64,000 bases of DNA, taken from Phycicoccus avicenniae. GTDB lineage: Bacteria; Actinomycetota; Actinomycetes; Actinomycetales; Dermatophilaceae. The notes under the pieces are model-generated. The model was not told the origin of the DNA. It ran no database searches and saw only the letters and a program-made list of their open reading frames with translations. This document shows, one piece after another, positions 56,508 through 64,000 of this stretch (positions within the stretch are counted from its first letter, which is position 1; every line of letters begins with the position of its first letter). The position numbers were made by a program, and so were the translations under genes. The DNA lies in NCBI RefSeq assembly GCF_018139485.1, contig NZ_JAGSNF010000003.1:124001-188000 (forward strand). The letters are read 5' to 3'.

Positions 56508-57239
56508 TCAGCCCAGGTCGGTGGCGGCGTCCCGGTCGAGCAGCCACACGGTCCGCTCCGTGCCGTGCACGTGGGCGGCCGGCGTCTCGGCGAAGGGCGA
56601 GCCGGTCGTGCCGCGACGGACGGCGTCGGCCTTGTCGGACCCCGCGACGAGGAACCACACCTCGCGGGAGCGCTCGAGGCACTCCACGGTGAGGGAGACC
56701 CGGTCCGGGGGCGGTTTGGGGGAGTCGTGCACCGCCACCGTCAGGGCGCCCGTCGTCGCGGCCGCCGTGTGGTGCGGGAAGAGGGACGCGACGTGCCCGT
56801 CGGGCCCGACGCCGAGGACCATGACGTCGAAGGCGCCGCCGCCCTCGGCCCGCAGGGTCCCGGCGTACGCCGCGGCCGCCTCCTCGGCGGAGGCCGTCGT
56901 GTCCGGCCCGGGGACCCGATGGACGTGCTCGGGCCGCAGCGGCAGACGCGCCAGGCCGGCCTCGTCGTTCTGGGTGTCGTTGCGGTCCTGGTCGCCCGCC
57001 GGCAGGTAGCGCTCGTCGCCCCACCACACGTGGACCCGGTCCCAGTCGAGCGCGTCGACGGCCGGCTGCGCGGCGAGGGAGCGGACGATCTCCGAGCCCA
57101 TCGACCCTCCGGTCATCGACACGTGCGCCACCCCGCGGTCGGCGACGGCGTCGACGAGGGCGACGAGCAGCCGGGCCGCGGCGGCGTCGGCGAGGGCCTG
57201 CTTCGTCGGGTGGACGACGACGTCCGGAGCGGCGCTCAC
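56508..57239 (-). CDS. pgl: 6-phosphogluconolactonase
   Basis: A 243-residue enzyme (DevB type) that hydrolyses 6-phosphogluconolactone in the oxidative pentose-phosphate pathway. The NagB-like fold shows VSMTGGSMGSEIV, VHVWWGDERYLP and the active-site GVGPDGHVASLFPHH (about 145-159). The GTG start overlaps the opcA stop (GTGA). Place and length match the actinobacterial operon. Confidence 0.94.
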   Translation of the reverse strand: MSAAPDVVVHPTKQALADAAAARLLVALVDAVADRGVAHVSMTGGSMGSEIVRSLAAQPAVDALDWDRVHVWWGDERYLPAGDQDRNDTQNDEAGLARLPLRPEHVHRVPGPDTTASAEEAAAAYAGTLRAEGGGAFDVMVLGVGPDGHVASLFPHHTAAATTGALTVAVHDSPKPPPDRVSLTVECLERSREVWFLVAGSDKADAVRRGTTGSPFAETPAAHVHGTERTVWLLDRDAATDLG

Positions 57240-58372
57240 GAGCGCCGCTCCCGGATCTCCGACAGGCGGTCGGCGGCGGCCTGCTGCACGGACTCCGTGC
57301 TCGCCGCGTCCTCGGGCATGTCCATCTTCTCGACCATCGCACTGCTTCCCGCGGCCCGCGCCGACCGGCGCAGCCGCTGTGTCGTCCTCGCGGCCTCGGC
57401 GGGGGAGGGGGCCTCACCCGCCTTGATCGCCTCGGTCGCGGTCCGGCTCCGTCCGGAGACGGCACCGAGCCCGGTCGTCAGGGCGTCCTCGTAGACCTCG
57501 TCGGGGTCCAGCCGGCGGAGCTCGTCGGCGAGGCACTCGGCGTCGCCACGGTGCGGCAGGGCGAGCGTGCGGTCGGGCTGTCCGGGCTGGCTGAGCACCG
57601 AGCTGTCGCCGTCCTCGGGGCGGACGAGGTCGACGGTGCCGCTCGCCCGCTCGAGGCGGACCGAGATGATGCCGGTGCCGTTGCGGGACCGGGCCACCGA
57701 CACGGGGCAGCGCAGCTGGGCCGCGAGCCACCCCGCGAGGAGGAACCCGGACGGTGAGTCCGGGGCGGCGACGACGGTGGCCTCGGTGAGCGGCTCGTAC
57801 GGGGGCTGGTCGAGCGCCGCGGCGAGCAGCGCCCGCCAGTGCGTGACCCGCGACCAGGCGAGGTCGGTGTCGCCGGGCCGGTAGGCCGAGGCGAGGCGCT
57901 TGAGGACCGTGCGCGGCGCCGTGCTCGTGCGGGCCGAGTCGGTGATCCGCCGCTGGCCCATCGCCCCGACCGGGTCGGCGGCCGGGTCCCGCGGCGGGTC
58001 CTGCGGCCACCACACGACGATGGGCGAGTCGGCGAGCAGGAGGGGGGTGACGACGGCACGACCGTGCGTGGCGAGTGGACCGTAGAGGCGCAGCACGACG
58101 ACCTCGGAGGCCCCGGCGTCACCCCCGACCCGGATCTGTCCGTCGAGCCGGGCCGTGCCGCGCTTGTTGCCGGTGACGACGACGATGATCCGGCAGGGGT
58201 GCTGCCGGCTCGCGTCGTTGGCCACGGCGATGGCCTCCTCCGCGGCGTCGTCGGCGACGACGACGACGAGGGTGAGCACGCGCGAGAGCGCCATCGCCCC
58301 GGTGTCCGCGCGCAGCTGCACGAGGCGTTTGGACACCGCGGCGGTCGAGGTGTTGGGCAGGTCCACGATCAC
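57236..58372 (-). CDS. opcA: glucose-6-phosphate dehydrogenase assembly protein OpcA
   Basis: A 378-residue protein that in actinobacteria and cyanobacteria is needed for full activity or assembly of Zwf. The two-domain OpcA fold begins VIVDLPNTSTAAVSKRLVQL and includes CRIIVVVTGN, PIVVWWPQDPP and DSARTSTAPRT. The tail (about 320-378) is charged and helical. The GTG at 58372 overlaps the zwf stop and gives a typical start, deciding it against far upstream antisense frames. The product is made in step with Zwf, which fits its role. Confidence 0.95.
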   Translation of the reverse strand: MIVDLPNTSTAAVSKRLVQLRADTGAMALSRVLTLVVVVADDAAEEAIAVANDASRQHPCRIIVVVTGNKRGTARLDGQIRVGGDAGASEVVVLRLYGPLATHGRAVVTPLLLADSPIVVWWPQDPPRDPAADPVGAMGQRRITDSARTSTAPRTVLKRLASAYRPGDTDLAWSRVTHWRALLAAALDQPPYEPLTEATVVAAPDSPSGFLLAGWLAAQLRCPVSVARSRNGTGIISVRLERASGTVDLVRPEDGDSSVLSQPGQPDRTLALPHRGDAECLADELRRLDPDEVYEDALTTGLGAVSGRSRTATEAIKAGEAPSPAEAARTTQRLRRSARAAGSSAMVEKMDMPEDAASTESVQQAAADRLSEIRERRS

Positions 58373-59913
58373 GGCAGCCTCCACTGGCGTCCGTCGCGGC
58401 GCATGAGGTCGTCCGCCGAGGCGGGGCCCCACGTGCCGGCGCTGTACTGGTCGGGCGGGTCGCCCTCGGTGGCCCAGAAGCGCTCGATCGGGTCGAGGAT
58501 CCGCCAGGACTGCTCGACCTCCTCGTGCCGCGGGAACAGTGGCGGCTCGCCGAGCAGGACGTCGAGGATGAGCCGCTCGTAGGCCTCGGGCGAGGACTCG
58601 GTGAAGGAGCGGCCGTAGCCGAAGTCCATGCTCACGTCCCGGACCTCCATCTGCGCCCCGGGGACCTTCGCGCCGAAGCGGAGGGTGACGCCCTCGTCGG
58701 GCTGGACCCGGATGACGACGGCGTTCTGGCCGAGCTCCTCGGTCGCGGTGTCGGTGAAGGGCAGGTGCGGCGCCTTCTTGAAGACGACGGCGATCTCGGT
58801 GACGCGCTTGCCGAGACGCTTCCCGGTGCGCAGGTAGAACGGCACGCCCGCCCAGCGCCGGCTGTCGACGTCGAGCCGTACGGCGGCGTAGGTCTCGGTC
58901 CTCGAGCCGTCGCCGACCCCGTCCTCCTCCAGGTAGCCGAGGACCTTGTCGCCGCCCTGCCACCCCGCGGAGTACTGCCCGCGGGCGGTGCCCCGGGCGA
59001 GGTCCTGGGGGATGTGCACCGCCGAGAGGACCTTCTCCTTCTCCAGGCGCACGTTGTGGGCGTCGAAGGACACCGGCTCCTCCATCGCGGTGAGCGCGAG
59101 GAGCTGGAGGAGGTGGTTCTGGATGACGTCCCGGGCGGCCCCGATGCCGTCGTAGTACCCCGCACGCCCGCCGATGCCGATGTCCTCGGCCATCGTGATC
59201 TGCACGTGGTCGACGTACCGGTTGTTCCACACCGGCTCGAACATCGTGTTCGCGAACCGGACGGCGAGGAGGTTCTGGACGGTCTCCTTGCCGAGGTAGT
59301 GGTCGATGCGGAACACCGAGTCGGCGGGGAAGACCCCTTCGACGACGGCGTTGAGCTCGCGCGCGGACTCGAGGTCGTGGCCGAAGGGCTTCTCGATGAC
59401 GACCCGGCGCCAGGCGCCCTGCTGCGGGCTGGACAGGCCGGACCGCTCGAGCTGCTGGCACACCGTGGAGAACGACCCCGGCGGGATCGAGAGGTAGAAG
59501 GCGTGGTTGCCCCCGGTGCCGCGCTGCTCGTCGAGCTCGGCGACGGTCTCGGCGAGCAGGTCGAAGGCGGCGTCGTCGTCGAAGCTGCCGGGGACGAACC
59601 GGACGCCGTCGGCGAGGTTGCGCCACACCTCCTCGCGGAACGGGGTGCGGGCGTGCTCCTTCACCGACTCGTAGACGATCTTGCCGAAGTCCTGGTCGGC
59701 CCAGTCGCGACGGGCGAAGCCGACGAGCGAGAAGCCCGGCGGCAGCAGCCCGCGGTTGGCGAGGTCGTAGATCGCCGGCATGAGCTTCTTGCGCGCGAGG
59801 TCGCCGGTGACGCCGAACATCACCATCGAGCACGGTCCGGCGATCCGCGGCAGCCGCTTGTCGCGCGGGTCGCGCAGCGGGTTGGCGTCCGCCGTGACGC
59901 GGGTCGGGCTCAT
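58369..59913 (-). CDS. zwf: glucose-6-phosphate 1-dehydrogenase
   Basis: A 514-residue NADP-dependent dehydrogenase, the entry to the oxidative pentose-phosphate pathway. The Rossmann motif FGVTGDLARKKLMPAIYDL is near residues 33-51 and the active-site signature RIDHYLGKETVQN near 202 carries the catalytic Lys and substrate His. The C-terminal NADP-structural region (GEPPLFPRHEEVEQSW) is intact. Its ATG overlaps the pgi stop and its stop overlaps the opcA start. Confidence 0.97.
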   Translation of the reverse strand: MSPTRVTADANPLRDPRDKRLPRIAGPCSMVMFGVTGDLARKKLMPAIYDLANRGLLPPGFSLVGFARRDWADQDFGKIVYESVKEHARTPFREEVWRNLADGVRFVPGSFDDDAAFDLLAETVAELDEQRGTGGNHAFYLSIPPGSFSTVCQQLERSGLSSPQQGAWRRVVIEKPFGHDLESARELNAVVEGVFPADSVFRIDHYLGKETVQNLLAVRFANTMFEPVWNNRYVDHVQITMAEDIGIGGRAGYYDGIGAARDVIQNHLLQLLALTAMEEPVSFDAHNVRLEKEKVLSAVHIPQDLARGTARGQYSAGWQGGDKVLGYLEEDGVGDGSRTETYAAVRLDVDSRRWAGVPFYLRTGKRLGKRVTEIAVVFKKAPHLPFTDTATEELGQNAVVIRVQPDEGVTLRFGAKVPGAQMEVRDVSMDFGYGRSFTESSPEAYERLILDVLLGEPPLFPRHEEVEQSWRILDPIERFWATEGDPPDQYSAGTWGPASADDLMRRDGRQWRLP

Positions 59914-61526
59914 GCGCCGCCCCGACCGAGGAGCTCGCGGACCTGCTCCAGCCCCGCGTCGTGGTCGGTGAGGTGGAGGCGCAGGACGGGCCGACCGTGG
60001 TCCGCGAGCACCGCGGCGTCCCCACCCGCCTGGGCGGCGATGAACTGCCCGAAGGTGAAGTCGCGGCCGGGCACGGCGAGGTCCTGCGCGGGCGCCGCCG
60101 TGACCTGCACGTAGACCCCCGTCGCGGGACCGCCCTTGTGGTACTGGCCGGTCGAGTGGAGGAAGCGCGGCCCCCAGCCGAAGGTCACCGGCCGACCGGT
60201 GCGGTCGGACAGGTCGCGGGCGACGTTCTCGAGGTCGGCGTCGGCCTCGCGGTCGAGGTAGGCCATGACGGCGACGTAGCCGCGGTCGCAGTCGAGCTGC
60301 GCGAGCAGGTCGTCGAGGGCGGTCGCGAGGGTGTGCGTGCCGGACAACCAGTCGCCACCGGCGACCCGGACCTCGACGGCGCCGTCGGTGAAGGCGGGGG
60401 CGTCGGAGTCGTCGATGCCGGCCTCGAGCAGGTCGCGGGCCGCGGCCTTCGCGCTCTCGACGTCGGGCTGGTCGAACGGGTTGATCGAGAGGAGCCGTCC
60501 GGCGACGGCGGTCGCTGCCTCCCAGAGGAGGAACTGGGCGCCGAGCGGGCCCGCGACCGTGACGGTCGAGGCCCCCGTGGCGGCGTCGTCGTCCGCGTCG
60601 GTGGCGACGAGCCGGGCCACGGTGACGTCGTCGGTCACGGCGGCGGGCTCACCGCCGACGGCGACGACGGGGAGCACCCCGGTGCCCTGCTTGCCGGTGG
60701 ACTCGGCGATGAGCTGCTCGGCCCACGCCGGGAAGCCGACGTTCTCGGTGCCGGCGTCGACGAGCAGGAGCTTGTCGCGCAGCGGCTCGGTCCCGGCCAT
60801 CGCGGCGCCGAGCCGCAGCGCCGGGTTGGCCTCGTCGTCATCGGCGAGGAGGTCGGCGACCGCCTCGGCGTCGTCGAGGAGGGCCTCGACGTCGGCCCCG
60901 GCGAGGCCGCTCGGGACGAGCCCGAAGGCCGTGAGGGCCGAGTACCGGCCGCCGACCTCGGGGTCGGCGTTGACGACGCGGTAGCCCTCGCCCCGGGCCT
61001 GCTCGTCGAGCGGGCTGCCCGGGTCGGTCACGACGACGAGGCGCTCGGTCGGGTCGAGCCCGGCGTCGCGGAAGGCCTGGACGAAGGCGCGCCGCTGGCT
61101 GTCGGTCTCGACGGTGGAGCCGGACTTGCTCGAGACGACGACGACCGTGCGGTCGAGGTCGTGCAGCGCGCCACGCACGACGTCGGGGTCGGAGGAGTCG
61201 AGGATGACGACGGGTCGCCCGGCCGTGCCGCAGATGACCTCCGGGGCCAGGGACGACCCGCCCATCCCGCAGAGGACGACCCGGTCGTAGCCGACGTCCT
61301 CCAGTGTCGCCCGCAGCGCTGCGATCTCCCCGACGAGCGGACGCGAGCTGCGCGGGAGCGAGGTCCACGACAGCCGCTTCGCCGCCTCGTCCTCGGCGTC
61401 CGGGCCCCACAGGGTGGGGTCCTGGGCGAAGAGGCGGCTCGCGACCCGGTCGGCGACGAGTCCGGGGACCCGGGCCGCGACGGCGTCCGCCGCGGCCCCG
61501 GTGGCGGAGACAGCGAGGGTGCTCAC
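59910..61526 (-). CDS. pgi: glucose-6-phosphate isomerase (SIS-domain, actinobacterial type)
   Basis: A 538-residue isomerase between fructose-6-phosphate and glucose-6-phosphate. Sugar-isomerase motifs [15 protein letters not shown] and [16 protein letters not shown] are intact, as are [18 protein letters not shown] and [17 protein letters not shown]. It belongs to the form that sits in the tal-pgi-zwf string of many actinobacteria and differs from E. coli Pgi in length and motif spacing. GTG at 61526 overlaps the tal stop; the ORF extends farther upstream but without a plausible start. Confidence 0.92.
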   Translation of the reverse strand: MSTLAVSATGAAADAVAARVPGLVADRVASRLFAQDPTLWGPDAEDEAAKRLSWTSLPRSSRPLVGEIAALRATLEDVGYDRVVLCGMGGSSLAPEVICGTAGRPVVILDSSDPDVVRGALHDLDRTVVVVSSKSGSTVETDSQRRAFVQAFRDAGLDPTERLVVVTDPGSPLDEQARGEGYRVVNADPEVGGRYSALTAFGLVPSGLAGADVEALLDDAEAVADLLADDDEANPALRLGAAMAGTEPLRDKLLLVDAGTENVGFPAWAEQLIAESTGKQGTGVLPVVAVGGEPAAVTDDVTVARLVATDADDDAATGASTVTVAGPLGAQFLLWEAATAVAGRLLSINPFDQPDVESAKAAARDLLEAGIDDSDAPAFTDGAVEVRVAGGDWLSGTHTLATALDDLLAQLDCDRGYVAVMAYLDREADADLENVARDLSDRTGRPVTFGWGPRFLHSTGQYHKGGPATGVYVQVTAAPAQDLAVPGRDFTFGQFIAAQAGGDAAVLADHGRPVLRLHLTDHDAGLEQVRELLGRGGA

Positions 61527-62638
61527 CGCTGCGCCTTCCCCAGCTCCTCGGACATCCGCTCGCCGAGCTCGGTCCAGGACGCCTCGAACTTCTCGACGCC
61601 CTCCTTCTCGAGACGGGCGACGACCTCGGCGTAGGAGATGCCGAGCCGCTCGAGGGTGTCGAGGACCTCCTCGGCCTCGGTGTACCGGCCGCGGACGGTG
61701 TCGCCCGTCACCTCGGCGTGGTCGGCGGTGGCCTCGAGCGTCTTCTCGGGCATCGTGTTCACGGTGTCCGGGGCGACGAGCTCGGTGACGTACAGGGTGT
61801 CCGGGTAGGCGTCGTCCTTGACCCCGGTGGAGGCCCACAGCGGACGCTGCCGGTGGGCGCCGGCGGCCTCGAGGGACTGCCAGCGCGGGGTCGCGAAGAC
61901 CTCCTCGTAGGCCTGGTACGCGAGCCGGGCGTTGGCGATGCCGCTCCTGCCACGCACCGCCTTCGCCTCGTCGCTGCCGATCTCGTCGAGCCGGCCGTCG
62001 ACGAGGCCGTCGACGCGGGAGACGAAGAACGACGCGACCGAGCGGATGCCGGAGAGGTCGACTCCCTTCTCCCGCGCCTGCTCCAGACCGGTGAGGAAGG
62101 CGTTCATCACCGCGCGGTAGCGGTCGAGGCTGAAGATGAGGGTGACGTTGACCGAGATGCCCTCGGCGAGCACCTGCGAGATGGCCGGCAGCCCCTCGAG
62201 CGTCGCCGGGATCTTGATGAAGAGGTTCGGGCGGTCGACCTCGGTCGCCAGCTTCTTCGCCTCCTCGACGGTCTTCGCGGTCTCGTGCGCCAGGCGCGGG
62301 TCGACCTCGATGGAGACCCGGCCGTCCTCGCCGCCGGTCGCGTCGTAGACGGGACGCAGGACGTCGCAGGCGTCGCGGACGTCGGTCGTCGTCACGGCGA
62401 AGACCGCCTCGTCGACCGACGCGCCGGACCCGGCGAGCTCGCGGACCTGCTCGTCGTAGGCGTCGCCCTCGGCGAGGGCGGCCTGGAAGATCGAGGGGTT
62501 CGTCGTGACGCCGACGACGCCGCGGGTGTCGATCAGCTCCTGGAGGTTGCCGGAGGAGATCCGCTCCCGGGAGAGGTCGTCGAGCCAGACGGACACGCCG
62601 TGGCCGGCGAGGTCCTTCAGGGGCTGCGGGGTGCTCAT
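61523..62638 (-). CDS. tal: transaldolase
   Basis: A 371-residue enzyme that moves three-carbon units between sugar phosphates in the non-oxidative pentose-phosphate pathway. [16 protein letters not shown] carries the catalytic Asp-type region, and the Schiff-base Lys lies in [17 protein letters not shown] (about residue 140). The actinobacterial long form with about 370 residues is normal. The ATG at 62638 has AGGAAG upstream within the tkt-tal gap and lies 7 bases from the tkt stop. Confidence 0.96.
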   Translation of the reverse strand: MSTPQPLKDLAGHGVSVWLDDLSRERISSGNLQELIDTRGVVGVTTNPSIFQAALAEGDAYDEQVRELAGSGASVDEAVFAVTTTDVRDACDVLRPVYDATGGEDGRVSIEVDPRLAHETAKTVEEAKKLATEVDRPNLFIKIPATLEGLPAISQVLAEGISVNVTLIFSLDRYRAVMNAFLTGLEQAREKGVDLSGIRSVASFFVSRVDGLVDGRLDEIGSDEAKAVRGRSGIANARLAYQAYEEVFATPRWQSLEAAGAHRQRPLWASTGVKDDAYPDTLYVTELVAPDTVNTMPEKTLEATADHAEVTGDTVRGRYTEAEEVLDTLERLGISYAEVVARLEKEGVEKFEASWTELGERMSEELGKAQR

Positions 62639-62645
62639 GCTCGTC

Positions 62646-64000
62646 TCACTTCCTCGCCGAGTCCGCGCTGAGGCGGTTCGGCGTGCTCGTGCTGCTCGTG
62701 GCGGCGCGGGCCTTCTTGACCCGCGGCGCCGTGTCGCTGACCGCGGGGACCTGCCCGGCCGCACGGGCGGCCTTGAGGGAGTCCTTCGCGGCCTTGACGA
62801 CGACCTCCGGCGTGAACCCGAACTCACGGAAGAGTGTTCCCGCGTCGGCGGACGCGCCGTAGTGCTCGATGCTCACGCACCGGCCGGAGTCGCCGACGAG
62901 GTCGTGCCAGCCCATCGCGACACCGGCCTCGATGCTCACCCGGGCCTTGACGTCCGGCGGGAGCACCTTGTTCTGGTAGCTGCGCGACTGCTCCTCGAAC
63001 CACTCCCGGCAGGGCATCGACACGACGCGCGTGCGGATCCGTGCCTTCTCCAGGCGCTCGCGCGCCTCGAGGGCGAGGGAGACCTCGGAGCCGGTCGCGA
63101 CGAGGACGACGTCCGGGGACTCGTCGCCGTCCTTCCCACCGTCGACGAGCACGTAGGCGCCCTTGCGCACCCCGCTCGCCTTCGCGTGCGTCGTGCGGTC
63201 GATCGTCGGCAGGTTCTGCCGGGAGAGCGCGAACCCGGCGGTCCGGTGCCGGCGCAGCACCTCGGCCCACGCCTCGGCGGTCTCGTTGGCGTCCGCCGGG
63301 CGCACGACGTCGAGCCGGGGGATGGCCCGCAGCGAGGCGAGGTGCTCGATCGGCTGGTGGGTGGGGCCGTCCTCCCCGACACCGATCGAGTCGTGCGTCC
63401 ACACGAACGTCACGGGGAGCTCCTGGATGGCCGCGAGCCGCACGGCCGGGCGCATGTAGTCGGAGAAGACGAGGAACGTGCCGCCGTAGGGGCGGGTCAG
63501 CCCTTCGAGCGCGATGCCGTTGAGGATCATCCCCATGGCGTTCTCGCGGATGCCGAAGTGCAGGGTGCGGCCGTACGGACCGCCCTGGAACATCTCGGTC
63601 TGCTTGCCGGTGGGGACGAAGGACTCGACGCCCTCCATCGTCGTGTTGTTCGACCCGGCGAGGTCCGCCGACCCGCCCCACAGCTCGGGCAGGGTGTCGG
63701 CGAGCGCGCCGAGCACCGTCCCGGAGGCGGCTCGGGTCGCGAGGCCCTTCTCGTCGGGCTCGAACGTCGGGATCGCCTTGACGAAGCCGTCAGGGAGCTC
63801 GCCGGAGGTGAGCCGGTCCAGGAGCGCCGACTCCTCGGGGTGACCCTTGCGCCACGCGGCGTAGCCCTTGTCCCAGTCGCGGTGGGCGGCCTTGCCGCGC
63901 TTCTTCACCTCGCGGGTGTGCGCCAGGACCTCCTTCTCGACCTGGAAGGACTTGCCGGGCTCGAAGCCGAGGAGCTCCTTGGTGGCCTTGACCTCGTCGT
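62646..64000 (-). CDS. tkt: transketolase, C-terminal part (cut by window end)
   Basis: The visible 451 residues are the C-terminal two thirds of transketolase, a thiamine-diphosphate enzyme transferring two-carbon units in the pentose-phosphate pathway. The pyrimidine-binding domain has [17 protein letters not shown] (catalytic Glu in IREN) and [20 protein letters not shown]; the C-terminal domain follows from about [20 protein letters not shown]. The last 40 residues ([20 protein letters not shown]) are a Ser/Thr-rich extension. The frame is open to base 64000, so the N-terminal ThDP-binding domain is outside. It is the first gene in view of the operon. Confidence 0.95.
   Translation of the reverse strand, partial: DEVKATKELLGFEPGKSFQVEKEVLAHTREVKKRGKAAHRDWDKGYAAWRKGHPEESALLDRLTSGELPDGFVKAIPTFEPDEKGLATRAASGTVLGALADTLPELWGGSADLAGSNNTTMEGVESFVPTGKQTEMFQGGPYGRTLHFGIRENAMGMILNGIALEGLTRPYGGTFLVFSDYMRPAVRLAAIQELPVTFVWTHDSIGVGEDGPTHQPIEHLASLRAIPRLDVVRPADANETAEAWAEVLRRHRTAGFALSRQNLPTIDRTTHAKASGVRKGAYVLVDGGKDGDESPDVVLVATGSEVSLALEARERLEKARIRTRVVSMPCREWFEEQSRSYQNKVLPPDVKARVSIEAGVAMGWHDLVGDSGRCVSIEHYGASADAGTLFREFGFTPEVVVKAAKDSLKAARAAGQVPAVSDTAPRVKKARAATSSTSTPNRLSADSARK

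Overview
The window is 64 kb of very GC-rich chromosome from an actinobacterium. Markers for this are RbpA, WhiA, OpcA, an ANTAR response regulator of the PdtaR type, a CoaE-GrpB fusion, an arabinofuranosyltransferase of the AftD type, frequent GTG starts, 4-base ATGA/GTGA gene overlaps and many leaderless promoters. The gene order joins two blocks known from mycobacteria (pyk-pdtaR-polA-rpsA-coaE-uvrB-uvrA, and uvrC-rapZ-yvcK-whiA-gap-pgk-tpiA-secG with the pentose-phosphate operon). A Micrococcales member such as an Intrasporangiaceae/Dermatophilaceae genus fits, but the genus cannot be read from sequence alone.

Layout: 1-7.3 kb holds the end of gltD, pyk with an operator-like palindrome, tRNA-Leu(CAA) abutting the pdtaR start codon, a GNAT acetyltransferase, a DUF1800/DUF1501 secreted-protein pair and a hotdog thioesterase. 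polA follows (7.3-10 kb). A cell-envelope glycan region spans 10-23.5 kb: flippase, two polytopic membrane proteins, DUF2613, a GT4 glycosyltransferase, a methyltransferase, an AftD-like giant, an acyltransferase-3 and a DUF3068 protein. Then come a SAM methyltransferase, rpsA (24.5-26 kb), a complete CUT1 sugar ABC transporter (26-30.4 kb), small enzymes, coaE-grpB, uvrB, terC, an EamA exporter, a large GT2 protein, an MBL hydrolase with a GH15 enzyme, and uvrA (42.5-45.5 kb).

Between a Rieske lipoprotein and uvrC lies the one segment that looks foreign: a 1.2 kb unit (46001-47204) bounded by about 84-bp inverted repeats. Each outer end is a perfect 25-bp palindrome. The unit carries a single gene joining an AbiEi-like winged helix to a DUF559 (Vsr-like) nuclease fold. 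This is the best candidate here for an undescribed element.

From 47.3 to 56 kb the order is uvrC-rapZ-yvcK-whiA, then gap-pgk-tpiA, secG and rbpA. On the minus strand from the right edge runs the tkt-tal-pgi-zwf-opcA-pgl operon, translationally coupled at almost every junction, ending in a small DUF3806-like gene. Together the window covers lower glycolysis, the oxidative and non-oxidative pentose-phosphate pathway, nucleotide excision repair (uvrA, uvrB, uvrC all leaderless), replication/repair polymerase I and envelope glycan assembly. No prophage, CRISPR array, rRNA or recognisable transposase gene is seen, and no stretch over 300 bases lacks a gene.
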